The notes beneath the pieces were generated by a model. The model ran no database searches and was not told the origin of the DNA. It saw nothing but the letters and a program-made list of their open reading frames with translations. Both the position numbers and the translations under genes were made by a program. This document shows positions 10,436 to 19,394 of a stretch of DNA of 64,000 nucleotides, in pieces (positions within the stretch are counted from its first letter, which is position 1; every line of letters starts with the position of its first letter). The DNA comes from Levilactobacillus andaensis (GTDB lineage: Bacteria > Bacillota > Bacilli > Lactobacillales > Lactobacillaceae), in contig NZ_BOLP01000010.1 in NCBI RefSeq assembly GCF_016861695.1, positions 78,236 through 142,235 of the forward strand. Direction: 5' to 3'.

Positions 10436-12163
10436 TTATTCGTCGTCGCGTTTTGGCTTCGCCGTTCCCTTACGTTGGTAATAGGCATCTTCCAAACGCT
10501 TGTAGGAGCCGGGTTCCACGTCGTCTAATACCGTGGCGATGGTTTCCAGTGCTTGTGCGTACTGGTGATTCTTTTCAAATAGTTCTGCGGCCTTCTTGCT
10601 GGCTTCAGCGACGTTCTCATGACTCGTCTGGTAACGGTTTGCGTATTGCAGCAGTTGTTCTGCCAGTTGCGCACTGTCCATCAGGTCATCCGTCTTTTCC
10701 TGCAAGGTGTCCAGATCCGTTTGAATGATCAGTAATTGCTTGGTGATTCGCTCCATATCGATCTGGGGTTGATCCATATCGGTCGCTAACTGCGCCACCT
10801 CATCGCGAACCACAAAGAAATAATCCAAGTAATCCTGCGGAATTCCGGGGAGATTTAAGTTCTCCACCTGGCGCCGTAAACTATGTAGATTAAAGTCGAA
10901 CTGTTGCAGGGTGTCACGGGCTTGCCGTTCTTCATCGGCCAACCCAGCCACACTGTTTAAAATCTGTGCTTGTTGTTCTTCAATTTGCTTCAAGTCTTTT
11001 TCTTGTTGTTTTTGATGTTCCAAAACGTGCGAGTAGGTCGCCGTCTTCCCGGTCAGATCCTGTACGTCACGCTGATAGATGCCGTCGATGGCTCGTAACT
11101 GCTCGTTGAGCTCACGTGCCGTCTCCAGCTCTTGATGATCCAACGTGTAATTTTGACTCAGGCGATCCAATTCGCTAAGCAACGTGTGGCTCTGGTTTTG
11201 CGCGTGGGCAATAAACTTAGCCACGCCATCCAGGTTGGCTTCGACTGGGTCCTTGGCATCAATTTCAGTTTGCATTAAATCGTAGAGCTGATCAATTTGG
11301 CCAGAAATCCGGTCGTTGACGACTTTAGCATCGTCTGGTCGCAATTTACTTAACGTGTCTAGGTTCTCACTAATATGGTCAGCGACTTGTTGAATCAACT
11401 CAGGAATGTTTTCGTCACCAAATTGATAGTGGTCGGCCGTCAACTGTTGATAGCCACCCTTTAATTCCTTAACTTGGTCGGGATAAACGACGGTCAAATC
11501 TTTGTACAGCGGTGGGATGGCCTTGATGAGGTCTTCAAGGTCAGCCGTATCGTCCTGTAATTGACTCAACACATCGGCGGCCCGTTCGTGGTCCCCTGAC
11601 TGGGTCAACCGCGTGAACGTGTCGAAATTATCTTCTAATTGACTGAGTCGCTCTTCGAGACCATCAATGCTGGGACCAAACGCAAAGTTCTTCGCCAGCA
11701 GCGTCTTCCGCAAGTCCTGGTACTTTTGCTCCAAATCACGAACGGCCTGTCGGTGTTGCTTGTCGACTTCCTGTAAGGCTGCTAGTTTGGCCTGAACGGA
11801 CTGGACAAGTTCATCCGTTTGGTTAACCAACTCAACCACCTTATTGAGGTCGCGACGTAGGCCCACCAAATTTAGCCCCCGTGAGTCTTCGGTCAGCTTC
11901 GCCAGCTGCTGGTCGATACGGGTAAACCGGTTCTCATTGATGTCAGTAAAGTCGGCCTGCAACTGTTGGTATTGTTCCAACGACTGCCCGGTCAAACTTA
12001 ATTCACCGACAAGGTTGACCTCGTCAGCTAGTGGAATTGCCACCATCGTTTTCTTTTTTGCAGTTAACGCCGCCACCTGTTGTCGTATTCGTTGCTGGTA
12101 AACGAGTACACCAACGTAGATGATAATCGCCACTACGACGACTCCGATTAGAACACCTAACAT
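10436..12163 (-). CDS. ezrA: Septation ring formation regulator EzrA
   Basis: Membrane-anchored cell-division protein that limits FtsZ ring assembly to mid-cell and links division to wall synthesis. An N-terminal transmembrane helix (LGVLIGVVVVAIIIYVGVLV) is followed by about 540 residues of spectrin-like coiled coil rich in Gln, Leu and Asp. That architecture and the 575-residue length fit EzrA. I favour the ATG at 12163 behind AGGATGGGG over the ATG at 12181. It is a single gene with its own terminator. The family call rests on architecture and length more than on a catalytic motif. Confidence 0.93.
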   Translation of the reverse strand: MLGVLIGVVVVAIIIYVGVLVYQQRIRQQVAALTAKKKTMVAIPLADEVNLVGELSLTGQSLEQYQQLQADFTDINENRFTRIDQQLAKLTEDSRGLNLVGLRRDLNKVVELVNQTDELVQSVQAKLAALQEVDKQHRQAVRDLEQKYQDLRKTLLAKNFAFGPSIDGLEERLSQLEDNFDTFTRLTQSGDHERAADVLSQLQDDTADLEDLIKAIPPLYKDLTVVYPDQVKELKGGYQQLTADHYQFGDENIPELIQQVADHISENLDTLSKLRPDDAKVVNDRISGQIDQLYDLMQTEIDAKDPVEANLDGVAKFIAHAQNQSHTLLSELDRLSQNYTLDHQELETARELNEQLRAIDGIYQRDVQDLTGKTATYSHVLEHQKQQEKDLKQIEEQQAQILNSVAGLADEERQARDTLQQFDFNLHSLRRQVENLNLPGIPQDYLDYFFVVRDEVAQLATDMDQPQIDMERITKQLLIIQTDLDTLQEKTDDLMDSAQLAEQLLQYANRYQTSHENVAEASKKAAELFEKNHQYAQALETIATVLDDVEPGSYKRLEDAYYQRKGTAKPKRDDE

Positions 12164-12349
12164 TTTGACCCCATCCTTCATCCGCTTTTAAACGTTTAAC
12201 GAGTTGCAAAATAACTCGGTTCATTTTACAATTTAATCTAATTTCGATTATAGCATAAGTCACGCTTACGCTTCACTAGGTTTTCATGATTACCTTAACC
12301 TTTTTTCCTATATTCAATTACCACAATCATCCACAGGAGGTCTTTTTAA

Positions 12350-12817
12350 ATGAGTGATTCAATTAATCCTTTAATCACTGAACAACTTGACGCGCTCTTA
12401 CATGGAGAAACCAACGTCATTGCTAACTTGTCAAATGCGTCAGCACTGTTGAAACAAACCCTGGACGATGTTAACTGGGCCGGCTTTTATTTGTACCAGC
12501 CAGAAACCGACGATTTAGTCCTCGGACCCTTCCAAGGCAACGTGGCCTGCATGCACATTGAAAATAATCGTGGCGTCTGCGGAACGGCCTTAGCCACGCA
12601 GGAGACCCAACGCATCGCCGATGTCCATCAGTTTGCGGGCCACATTGCGTGCGACTCCGCCAGTAATGCGGAAGTTGTCGTTCCCCTGACCACCGCTAAC
12701 GGTAAGATTGGTATCATGGACATCGACTCCCCTAGCAAGGACCGTTTCTCAGCGGATGACCAAGCCGTTTTGGAAGAATTCGCTCGTGTTTTGTTGAAAC
12801 ACATTGACAAAGACTAG
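12350..12817 (+). CDS. msrC: Free methionine-(R)-sulfoxide reductase (GAF domain)
   Basis: Single-GAF-domain enzyme of 155 residues that reduces free Met-R-sulfoxide, protecting against oxidation. The three diagnostic cysteines are all present: VACMHI, GVCGTA and HIACDS, in the arrangement of E. coli fRMsr. The QRIADVHQF and SNAEVVVPL blocks also match. The ATG follows a strong CAGGAGGTC site. It faces away from ezrA and lies just upstream of rpsD, an arrangement I recall from other lactobacilli. Confidence 0.93.
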   Translation: MSDSINPLITEQLDALLHGETNVIANLSNASALLKQTLDDVNWAGFYLYQPETDDLVLGPFQGNVACMHIENNRGVCGTALATQETQRIADVHQFAGHIACDSASNAEVVVPLTTANGKIGIMDIDSPSKDRFSADDQAVLEEFARVLLKHIDKD

Positions 12818-12829
12818 CCATTCTGGTTA

Positions 12830-13015
12830 TACTGGTGTTTGTGTAAAATAATGCAGCGATAAGTGGTAAGCTCGTCAACAGATTGTTGCCGTTCAATTGG
12901 TTCAGGAAGTAACCTGCGGCTGCATACGGTGAAACCTGCAAAGCAACCTGCACGAATACTAAACTTATATACAGCTTATTTTACTCCAAATAATATTTTA
13001 TTGGAGGAACTATCT
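12830..13015 (+). promoter_or_regulatory. Candidate 5' leader of rpsD
   Basis: About 180 non-coding bases precede rpsD and contain repeated pairing words (GCAACCTGC, AACCTGCGGCTGC, GGTTCAGG). S4 genes of Firmicutes are often autoregulated by S4 binding to such a leader. A TAAAAT box near 12845 could be the -10. I cannot confirm the known leader fold by eye. Confidence 0.35.
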
Positions 13016-13621
13016 ATGTCTCGTTACACTGGCCCAAGCTGGCGTATTTCCCGTCGTTTAGGGGTATCCCTTTCCGGCACTGGTAAAGAATTAAACCGTC
13101 GTCCTTACGCACCTGGTGATCATGGTCAAGGTCGTCAAAAGAAGCTTTCTGAATACGGTACGCAATTGCGTGAAAAGCAAAAGCTCCGGTTCACTTACGG
13201 CATGACTGAACGTCAATTCTACAACTTGTTCAAGCGTGCCGGCAAGATCAAGGAAGGTACCCATGGTACTAACTTCATGATCTTACTCGAACGTCGTCTG
13301 GACAACGTGGTTTACCGTTTAGGTTTGGCAACGACTCGTCGTCAAGCTCGTCAATTGGTTAACCATGGTCACATCACTGTTGATGGCAAGCGCGTTGACA
13401 TCCCTTCATACGAAGTCGAAGTTGGCCAAGTTGTCTCAGTTCGTGAAAAGTCCAAGGACATGACTATCATCAAGGGCGCTGTTGAAGCCGTTGTTGGTCG
13501 TCCACAATACGTCCAATTCGACGCTGACAAGCTGGAAGGTTCCCTTACCCGCTTACCACAACGTGAAGAATTAGATGCAGAACTCGACGATTCTCTTATC
13601 GTTGAATACTACAACCGTTAA
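13016..13621 (+). CDS. rpsD: 30S ribosomal protein S4
   Basis: Primary 16S rRNA-binding protein of the small subunit, 201 residues. It starts at ATG 13016 ([16 protein letters not shown]), seven bases after TTGGAGGAAC. The frame is open further upstream, but that part has no S4 similarity. The S4 domain (about residues 92-155, [27 protein letters not shown]) is clear, and the N-terminal rRNA-binding part has the APGDHGQ motif. There are no N-terminal zinc cysteines, so this is the C-minus S4 form. It is monocistronic with a terminator. Confidence 0.98.
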   Translation: MSRYTGPSWRISRRLGVSLSGTGKELNRRPYAPGDHGQGRQKKLSEYGTQLREKQKLRFTYGMTERQFYNLFKRAGKIKEGTHGTNFMILLERRLDNVVYRLGLATTRRQARQLVNHGHITVDGKRVDIPSYEVEVGQVVSVREKSKDMTIIKGAVEAVVGRPQYVQFDADKLEGSLTRLPQREELDAELDDSLIVEYYNR

Positions 13622-13647
13622 GATTAAGTTCTTAATTGGTTTGAACG

Positions 13648-13675
13648 AAGTCTTGCCGTTTGGCAGGGCTTTTTT
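13648..13675 (+). terminator. Terminator of rpsD
   Basis: AAGTCTTGCC and GGCAGGGCTT arms around GTTT, then a run of T. A second hairpin (CTGCCAGCAG/CTGCTGGCAG) follows at about 13688-13710. Confidence 0.85.
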
Positions 13676-13734
13676 CATATCATAATCTGCCAGCAGCTCG
13701 TCTGCTGGCAGAAATACATACTGGAGGCTTCACT

Positions 13735-13935
13735 ATGCCTATCCTAAATGTCGTCATGAGCGTGTCATCCATCTTAAACATCCTACTCGGTCTGGCCGTA
13801 ATCGCCTTACTCGTCGTTTTCGTCTTGTGGTTACGCGACCGCCACAACAAGACGCCTAAAGTGACTAATAAAACGTTGGCCTACTACACTGGCTTGCTGA
13901 TTATTTTTATCATTGCCAAGTTACTCGTTCACTAG
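13735..13935 (+). CDS. Small two-helix membrane protein
   Basis: A 66-residue product starting at ATG 13735 (MPILNVV), behind CTGGAGGCTT. Two hydrophobic helices (about residues 10-32 and 45-64) are joined by a basic loop (RDRHNKTPKVTNK). I recognise no family. A longer frame reaches back to 13660 but covers the rpsD terminator hairpins, so I reject that start. Between its own ribosome site and a strong downstream hairpin it is likely a real single-gene unit. Confidence 0.7.
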   Translation: MPILNVVMSVSSILNILLGLAVIALLVVFVLWLRDRHNKTPKVTNKTLAYYTGLLIIFIIAKLLVH

Positions 13936-13945
13936 TTTCAACAAG

Positions 13946-13990
13946 AAAAGCTTAGCATCCCCTACTCACTTTGGGGTGCTAAGCTTATTT
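13946..13990. terminator. Bidirectional terminator
   Basis: AAGCTTAGCATCCCC and GGGGTGCTAAGCTT pair perfectly except for one base. A-rich and T-rich flanks on both sides suit the convergent genes either side. Confidence 0.85.
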
Positions 13991-14001
13991 TGATGCACTT
14001 T

Positions 14002-15048
14002 TTATTTCTTATCCGCCAGTTCTTCCGACGTAATTCGCTTCGGTTTCAGCTGCACGTCAAAGACATCTAGGAAGAACGCCACCAGTGGCACCCCAACTAG
14101 CAATCCCCAGGCACCAAAGATGCGCTCGCTGACGATCAACGTAATGAAAGTGACGAAGATCGGCAGGTTCGTGGCGTTTGCCATTAGCCGCGGATGGAGG
14201 AAGTACGATTCGAACATGTGAATTAAGATGACCAGTACCAGTACCGCCAGAACGCGGATCAGACCACCCGTGATAAAGGCTACCGCGGTCAGTGGAATCA
14301 GCGAGATCAATACCCCAGCCACCGGAATCAGGCCTAAGAAGAAGACCAGGATTCCCAAAATCAGTAAGCTAGGCATGCCAATTGCCCACAGCCCTAAGAC
14401 CATCAGTAGCGTATTGATCGTGCAAATCACCAGTTGAGTTTCAATGACCGTGCCGAAGATGTGGACAAATTTCAAAATCAGCTCGCCCATCGGTACGAAC
14501 AGACCGGCAAAGCGACTCCGTGTAAAGGCGTGGGCGAACGTCTTCAGCTGATTCTTCGTCAGGTTAAAAATAAAACTGAAGAAGAAGGCCAAGACCACCG
14601 TCTCCACCCCTGAACTGAGCCGTGAGAGTTTACCGATTCCGCTAGTAAACAGCATCTTCCCATTGCTGATGACCGACGCATTTTGCGACAGATTTTTCAC
14701 CAGCTTGGTGACGGACGTTTCCAGCTGCGGATAGGTCTTGATCAGTGCGTCCAACGTGTGCGGCAGACTAGACGCCTCCGACACCAGCGGCGGAATGATC
14801 TGGCCAAATGCCGCCACCAAAATCCCCAGAAATAGGATGTAGACCAGTAGCGTCGACCACAAATGATGCAGATGAACGTGACGCTCGATGCCCATGATGG
14901 CCGCATTCCCTAAGTAGATAAAAATAATTGTAAAGAGCGTCAACGACAGGAAGTCGCGAACCTCCCACGCAATGATGATCAGCAGTACCAACGCCAAATA
15001 ATACGTTGTCAGCGGGTTTTGCCACCACCGTTTCAGTATCTCAATCAC
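14002..15048 (-). CDS. AI-2E family transporter (TqsA/YtvI/PerM-like permease)
   Basis: Integral membrane protein of 348 residues with about eight hydrophobic segments. Helices cluster at residues 15-80, then a soluble segment of about 60 residues rich in Thr, Leu and Lys, then 200-330. The C-terminal part (GLIPVAGVLISLIPLTAVAF, GALVGVPLVAFF-like) is typical of the AI-2E/UPF0118 family. Substrates range from AI-2 to sodium/proton exchange in studied members, so no substrate is given. It faces the small membrane protein gene across a shared terminator. Confidence 0.85.
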   Translation of the reverse strand: MIEILKRWWQNPLTTYYLALVLLIIIAWEVRDFLSLTLFTIIFIYLGNAAIMGIERHVHLHHLWSTLLVYILFLGILVAAFGQIIPPLVSEASSLPHTLDALIKTYPQLETSVTKLVKNLSQNASVISNGKMLFTSGIGKLSRLSSGVETVVLAFFFSFIFNLTKNQLKTFAHAFTRSRFAGLFVPMGELILKFVHIFGTVIETQLVICTINTLLMVLGLWAIGMPSLLILGILVFFLGLIPVAGVLISLIPLTAVAFITGGLIRVLAVLVLVILIHMFESYFLHPRLMANATNLPIFVTFITLIVSERIFGAWGLLVGVPLVAFFLDVFDVQLKPKRITSEELADKK

Positions 15049-15125
15049 TAAAAATCCCCCTTCGACCCCAGTTATGTTTCAGCCTACACATGTGTCCCAG
15101 CAATTGCAACCAACCACCAGAACAC

Positions 15126-15154
15126 AGAAAAATCTGGAAACTAACTTCCAGATT
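15126..15154 (-). terminator. Terminator of the DUF1054 gene
   Basis: AATCTGGAA and TTCCAGATT arms around CTAAC. The minus strand continues into TTTTT. It lies 12 bases past the stop. Confidence 0.8.
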
Positions 15155-15165
15155 CCCCGTCAACA

Positions 15166-15765
15166 TTAAATACGAATCAATTGATCATACAGCGGCAACA
15201 ATGCTCGTACAGTGTCTTGAATGATCTGCGTCTGTTCGGCCGCCGACACCGTGAAGAAGTCGCTGCCCCGCATGAAGTTACGGCCAACCTGCCATTCGGC
15301 GTGCCGGTTCGGCTGCGTTGCCATCAGCGCCTGGTAATTCTCCCGCGTCAACGGCACCCCGCAGTCCTTGTCCGTATGGTCACCGCCGCACGCAAAGCCC
15401 ACCGGTAGCCGCATGACCGTATCTTCCTTCAGACTACTCAGTAAGGCTTGGCAGTTCTTCGCTTCCTGCAAAACGGCCAACCAAATAAAGAACCGGTCGT
15501 CCCAGAACCCCACCTCGATATGCGGCAACATCTTGTACCCCCGTTTGGACGTACTAAACGCAACCCAGGTATCCGGCGGCGGATTTTTCGACCGGCGCCG
15601 ATGCTGCGAAATATGGTCGTAAATCGGCACGGCGAGCTCCGCAAAAACTGGCGCGAGTTCTGTGACCGTCTGCACGAATTTCGGATCAATTTGGGCCCGA
15701 ATCTTTCCCAAGCGTCCCGGCAACGTTTGGTCGTCCCACACGTGAAAATCTTGGTCCTGATACAT
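15166..15765 (-). CDS. DUF1054 (UPF0637, YktB-like) protein
   Basis: Cytoplasmic protein of 199 residues. It matches YktB-type proteins in length and in blocks such as FAELAVPIYDHISQHRRRSKNPPPDTW, SKRGYKMLPH and FWDDRFFIWLAV. Members form a compact alpha/beta fold of unknown function. The ATG follows AAGGGGGCTTTGGG. It is transcribed divergently from yueI with about 75 bases between them. No function is assigned. Confidence 0.85.
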   Translation of the reverse strand: MYQDQDFHVWDDQTLPGRLGKIRAQIDPKFVQTVTELAPVFAELAVPIYDHISQHRRRSKNPPPDTWVAFSTSKRGYKMLPHIEVGFWDDRFFIWLAVLQEAKNCQALLSSLKEDTVMRLPVGFACGGDHTDKDCGVPLTRENYQALMATQPNRHAEWQVGRNFMRGSDFFTVSAAEQTQIIQDTVRALLPLYDQLIRI

Positions 15766-15840
15766 CCCAAAGCCCCCTTCCTAAACGTCTATCCGATTCC
15801 ATGTTATACTAGTGAGACTAACTTGAAAAGAGGGAATCCC

Positions 15841-16296
15841 ATGGCAGAAAAGAGTCAAATGGAGCAACATTTACAAAATTCCGTCTACGGCACGCCGAAG
15901 ATCAATCCCGATGAGCAGCGCCATTACTTGGGCACATTTCGTGAGCGGGTCTCCTTGGCAATGACCATCGCTGAAGTCACGGACCGCGACAATCTGAATC
16001 CATTTATCACGGAGATCAGCGCGCACCCAGACTATCAGGTCATCCTAAACGGCCACGTTGACCAGGCCGACCTCGCCCCGTACCTCAAGTTGGCAAGTCA
16101 GCATAATCTAAAATTTACGATTCGCCAGGACATCATCTACGGCGTCAACGACAGTGACCTTGGTCTAGTCGTGGCTAGTGATCACGCTATCGACCAAAGT
16201 CCCATTGCATTAAGTAAAAAATACCCACCGAAGTCACCGGCAACACCCGCACAACCGGTTAAGAAGAGCTGGTTCGACAAGCTGCTAGGACACTAA
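15841..16296 (+). CDS. yueI: YueI family protein (DUF1694)
   Basis: Protein of 151 residues. I start it at ATG 15841 (MAEKSQMEQHL), behind GAGGGAATCCC; the open frame continues upstream only because it overlaps the opposite gene. The blocks VYGTPKINPDEQRHYLGTFRERV and DLGLVVASDHAI are typical of YueI, whose function is unknown. The C-terminus ends in a proline-rich linker and KKSWFDKLLGH. The rarA gene follows after 17 bases, so the two are probably co-transcribed. Confidence 0.88.
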   Translation: MAEKSQMEQHLQNSVYGTPKINPDEQRHYLGTFRERVSLAMTIAEVTDRDNLNPFITEISAHPDYQVILNGHVDQADLAPYLKLASQHNLKFTIRQDIIYGVNDSDLGLVVASDHAIDQSPIALSKKYPPKSPATPAQPVKKSWFDKLLGH

Positions 16297-16313
16297 GAAA
16301 GGAGTCCCGTTCT

Positions 16314-17588
16314 TTGGCACAACATCCGTTAGCCTACCGCATGCGGCCTCGGCGCCTGGAGGAAGTCGTCGGTCAACAAGACCTCGTCGGCCCCGGGAAG
16401 ATCATCGCCCGCATGGTGGCTGCTAAATTACTTTCATCGATGATTCTTTATGGGCCGCCCGGCATCGGTAAAACAAGTATCGCCAGTGCCATCGCCGGTT
16501 CTACCAAGTATGCTTTTCGCAAATTAAACGCCGCCACCGATACCAAGAAGGACCTGCAGGTGGTCGCCGAAGAAGCCAAAATGAGCGGCACCGTCATTTT
16601 GTTGCTCGATGAAATCCATCGTTTGGACAAGACCAAGCAAGACTTTCTCCTGCCTCACTTGGAGAGTGGCCGTATCGTCTTGATCGGTGCCACCACCGAA
16701 AATCCCTATATCAATATCAATCCAGCCATTCGGAGTCGGACCCAGATTTTTGAAGTCCACCCCCTCTCACTGGACGACATCAAGACTGCCTTGCAGCGAG
16801 CCATGACGGATGAGGAACGTGGCCTGGGCAAACTAAATCTGACCGTCGATGACGACGCACTGGGATTCATGGCCGGTGCGACTAACGGCGACCTGCGCAG
16901 TGCCCTGAACGGTCTCGAATTGGCCGCGCAGTCTACGCCTCCCGCCGAAGATGGTGAGATTCACGTCACACTTGAAGTGGCCGAAGCCTGCTTTCAACGC
17001 AAGGCCTTGATGGGCGACAAAGACGGCGATGCCCATTATGATGTCATTTCTGCCTTTCAAAAGTCGATTCGGGGCAGTGATACCGATGCCGCACTCCACT
17101 ATCTTGCCCAACTGGTTGCGGCCGGTGACCTGCCTTCTATCTGCCGGCGGCTGATGGTCATTGCCTACGAGGACGTGGGCATGGCCAATTTACCGGCTGC
17201 CGGGCGGACGGTTCAAGCCGTTCAGGCTGCCCAACAACTTGGTCTACCCGAGGGGCGTATCCCGTTAGCCGACGCCGTCATTGAGTTGTGCCTGTCGCCC
17301 AAATCCAACTCTGGCATTCTGGCAATGGACGCCGCTTTAGCCGATGTCATGAACGGTCATAATGGGGCCGTCCCTGACCGTTTAAAAGACGCCCACTACA
17401 GCGGTGCCAAGAAGCTCGGCCACGGCAACGACTACCAATTCCCACACGATTTCCCCGGAGATTGGGTCAAGCAACAATATCTGCCCGACGACCTCAAACG
17501 CGTCGAGTATTACCAACCCAAAACCAACGGCCGCTTCGAGACTCAATTGGCCGAACAGTACCGGCGACTCCGACAGGCCAACCGGTAA
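16314..17588 (+). CDS. rarA: Replication-associated recombination ATPase RarA (MgsA)
   Basis: AAA+ ATPase related to clamp-loader subunits that acts at stalled replication forks. It is 424 residues with a TTG start (MAQHPLAYRMRP), eight to nine bases after AAAGGAG. Walker A is GPPGIGKTS near residue 50 and Walker B is LLDEIHR near 100. The sensor GATTENPY is present, and the C-terminal tetramerisation region has RGSDTDAALHYLA and HYSGAKKLGHG. Gene order yueI-rarA followed by a structured RNA supports the call. Confidence 0.95.
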   Translation: MAQHPLAYRMRPRRLEEVVGQQDLVGPGKIIARMVAAKLLSSMILYGPPGIGKTSIASAIAGSTKYAFRKLNAATDTKKDLQVVAEEAKMSGTVILLLDEIHRLDKTKQDFLLPHLESGRIVLIGATTENPYININPAIRSRTQIFEVHPLSLDDIKTALQRAMTDEERGLGKLNLTVDDDALGFMAGATNGDLRSALNGLELAAQSTPPAEDGEIHVTLEVAEACFQRKALMGDKDGDAHYDVISAFQKSIRGSDTDAALHYLAQLVAAGDLPSICRRLMVIAYEDVGMANLPAAGRTVQAVQAAQQLGLPEGRIPLADAVIELCLSPKSNSGILAMDAALADVMNGHNGAVPDRLKDAHYSGAKKLGHGNDYQFPHDFPGDWVKQQYLPDDLKRVEYYQPKTNGRFETQLAEQYRRLRQANR

Positions 17589-17627
17589 TGGAAAAATTGT
17601 ATTTTTATAATTTATATGATAATATAC

Positions 17628-17816
17628 AAGTGGTTCTAAGGTGTACGCGTTGTCTCACTACAAGTTGCCGAACAAGTAATTCTTAAACGGGAACGCCTAA
17701 CGATATCGCAGCTGACATGCCTTTTCACTTGGAAGTCAAAAACTTTATCAGACGCTCCCCCCTGCATTGTCATCGCGGGTCAACATGACTAGACAATTAA
17801 CGGCACCACTTAGATC
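17628..17816 (+). ncRNA. ssrS: Probable 6S RNA (transcription regulator)
   Basis: Non-coding stretch right after rarA with an AT-rich promoter-like box (TATGATAAT, 17615-17623). Its ends pair: AAGTGGT at 17628 with ACCACTT ending at 17811, and TTGTCT inside the 5' side with AGACAA inside the 3' side. This gives a long closed rod of about 185 bases, the 6S shape. A strong terminator follows. As I recall, 6S RNA lies next to rarA in other Lactobacillales. The central bubble was not verified by folding, so another structured RNA is possible. Confidence 0.6.
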
Positions 17817-17836
17817 AAACAAAGCCTCGTGCTTTG

Positions 17837-17865
17837 AAGGCCATTCCATTGAATGGCCTTTTTCT
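17837..17865 (+). terminator. Terminator after the 6S-like RNA
   Basis: AAGGCCATTC and GAATGGCCTT arms with a CATT loop, then TTTTTCTTTT. A small AAAGC/GCTTT hairpin precedes it. Confidence 0.88.
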
Positions 17866-17933
17866 TTTGCCCATTAATCTTTCTTGGGTGTCTCTTAAAA
17901 CAATAGATTTGTTAAAATCGGATTTGCTGAAAT

Positions 17934-18117
17934 GGCCGCACTCCGGCTGCCAGGGATTCCGCCTGCTGTGGGGACGCTTCAGCCTGTGGGGCGGGCTTCT
18001 CGCTCGCTTTGAAGCCGTGAAGAACCCACGTCTTCAAAGTCGCCCATCCTGTTAGCTAGCCAGCGGCCAGCTAACAGGATTACCACGGCTGGCTGCATCC
18101 CTGTCCTCCTCCGGCTC
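17934..18117 (+). repeat. Intergenic repeat family A, copy A2
   Basis: Same 184-bp length as A1. Arms differ but pair: CTTTGAAG/CTTCAAAG, and CCTGTTAGCT/AGCTAACAGG around AGCCAGCGGCC. The remainder of the gap to 18414 holds no clear gene; a promoter for the next gene must lie near 18360-18400. Confidence 0.9.
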
Positions 18118-18414
18118 TGATTGATGTTTGCAATTATACTGGTTGAGAACCCAAGAACCTTTAATTTCTCAGCCGTGCTATACCTAGTTTAGCTGGTGAC
18201 TTTTATGTAATACTGGTCGCATAGAATACACGCCAACTCTACCTAGCGGACACCAGTCCAACAGGCTTAACCAACCAGTTACATTTTCCAGCCCCGTCCG
18301 CAATTTCTGCTTCAAGCGGAAATTGTTTCCCTAACACTAATTTCACTCCCCTACTGCTTTTACGCTTGGACTCGGGTATACTAAGCAATAGATAATTTAA
18401 GGAGGAGTCCTCTC

Positions 18415-18702
18415 TTGGCTATAACGATTCTAATGATTTGCTACACCCTGATTTCCTTTGGACTTGGCTGGTACTTTTTTAATCACCGTCAACGGCCATT
18501 TCTAGTTTTTCATCCTGAAGAAAGTCGTGAATTACAACGCGTCTTGTCGATTGGTGGGGTGATCATGATGATCATCGGTGTGTTCTCGGCTGCCGCGACC
18601 ATCATGAACAATACGATTTTTCTGGCCGCCGTATTACTGGTTGGGGTCATCGCCATCATGGCCCTACAGCTCATCTTGTTGCACTGGTTTCCTAAGGGGT
18701 AA
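18415..18702 (+). CDS. Small membrane protein, three helices
   Basis: A 95-residue product with a TTG start about nine bases after GGAGGAG. Hydrophobic segments lie near residues 3-22, 46-65 and 68-90, separated by a charged stretch (RQRPFLVFHPEESRELQR). I recognise no family with confidence. It is not overlapped by any better frame. It is spaced about 100 bases from the UspA gene, which has its own ribosome site. Confidence 0.7.
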   Translation: MAITILMICYTLISFGLGWYFFNHRQRPFLVFHPEESRELQRVLSIGGVIMMIIGVFSAAATIMNNTIFLAAVLLVGVIAIMALQLILLHWFPKG

Positions 18703-18798
18703 CCGGTTACAACTTTCGGCACCTTTTTTACCATTTTGCTTTTTATTTGGCGGTAAATAACGTATGATAAGAGTATAAAGTAATGAGAGGTGAACAAT

Positions 18799-19278
18799 AT
18801 GTTACAACAATACAAGCACATTTTAGTTCCAGTTGACGGGTCCTACGAAGCCGAATTAGCTTTTAAGAAGGCGGTCGCTGTGGCTAAACGTAACGATGCT
18901 GATTTACATCTCGTTCACGTTGTTGATACGCGGGCTTTCCAAAACATTTCCAGCTTCGATACCAGCATGGTTGAACAAGTCACGGAAACGGCAAAGAAGA
19001 CACTCGACAAGTACGTTGCCGATGCAAAGGCTGATGGCCTGCAAAGCATTGACTACGCGATTGAATACGGGGCGCCGAAGACCATTATTGCTCGCGACGT
19101 TCCCCGGGATAACGATACCGACCTGATTATGATCGGTGCTACTGGACTGAATGCCGTTGAACGGCTCCTAATCGGTTCTGTAACGGAATACGTGACCCGG
19201 ACAGCTGTCTGCGACGTTATCGTTGTTCGGACTGATTTGAACAACCAACCAGCCAAGGTTACAAAACCAGAAGGCTAA
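18799..19278 (+). CDS. Universal stress protein, UspA family
   Basis: Cytoplasmic protein of 159 residues starting at ATG 18799 (MLQQYKHILVPVDGS), seven bases after AGAGGTG; a GTG nine bases upstream is less likely. The N-terminal HILVPVDGS strand and the C-terminal ATP-binding motif MIGATGLNAVERLLIGSVTEYV (G-2X-G-9X-G-S/T type) show the ATP-binding class of Usp. It is flanked by a terminator. The role is general stress survival; the partner is unknown. Confidence 0.93.
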   Translation: MLQQYKHILVPVDGSYEAELAFKKAVAVAKRNDADLHLVHVVDTRAFQNISSFDTSMVEQVTETAKKTLDKYVADAKADGLQSIDYAIEYGAPKTIIARDVPRDNDTDLIMIGATGLNAVERLLIGSVTEYVTRTAVCDVIVVRTDLNNQPAKVTKPEG

Positions 19279-19294
19279 GTTATTTTGAAACAGC

Positions 19295-19331
19295 AACACC
19301 GCTACCGGATTTCGGGTGGCGGTGTTTTTTT
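19295..19331 (+). terminator. Terminator of the UspA gene
   Basis: AACACCGC-ACC and GGT-GCGGTGTT arms followed by seven T. Confidence 0.9.
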
Positions 19332-19342
19332 GTCTTTGTAAA

Positions 19343-19378
19343 TTAAAACCAGCCAAAATAGGTTAATTCGGCTGGTTT
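19343..19378 (-). terminator. Terminator of the XRE/TPR regulator
   Basis: AAACCAGCC and GGCTGGTTT arms, with T-rich sequence on the minus-strand side, 17 bases after the stop. Confidence 0.75.
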
Positions 19379-19394
19379 CCTTATTTATTCAACT

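Noticed and set aside
12863..13015. N-terminal extension of S4 by 51 codons.
   Set aside because: S4 similarity begins exactly at [10 protein letters not shown] behind TTGGAGGAAC; the upstream part is leader RNA.
15448..15840. N-terminal extension of YueI by 131 codons.
   Set aside because: It lies opposite the DUF1054 gene; the conserved YueI start and a good ribosome site are at 15841.
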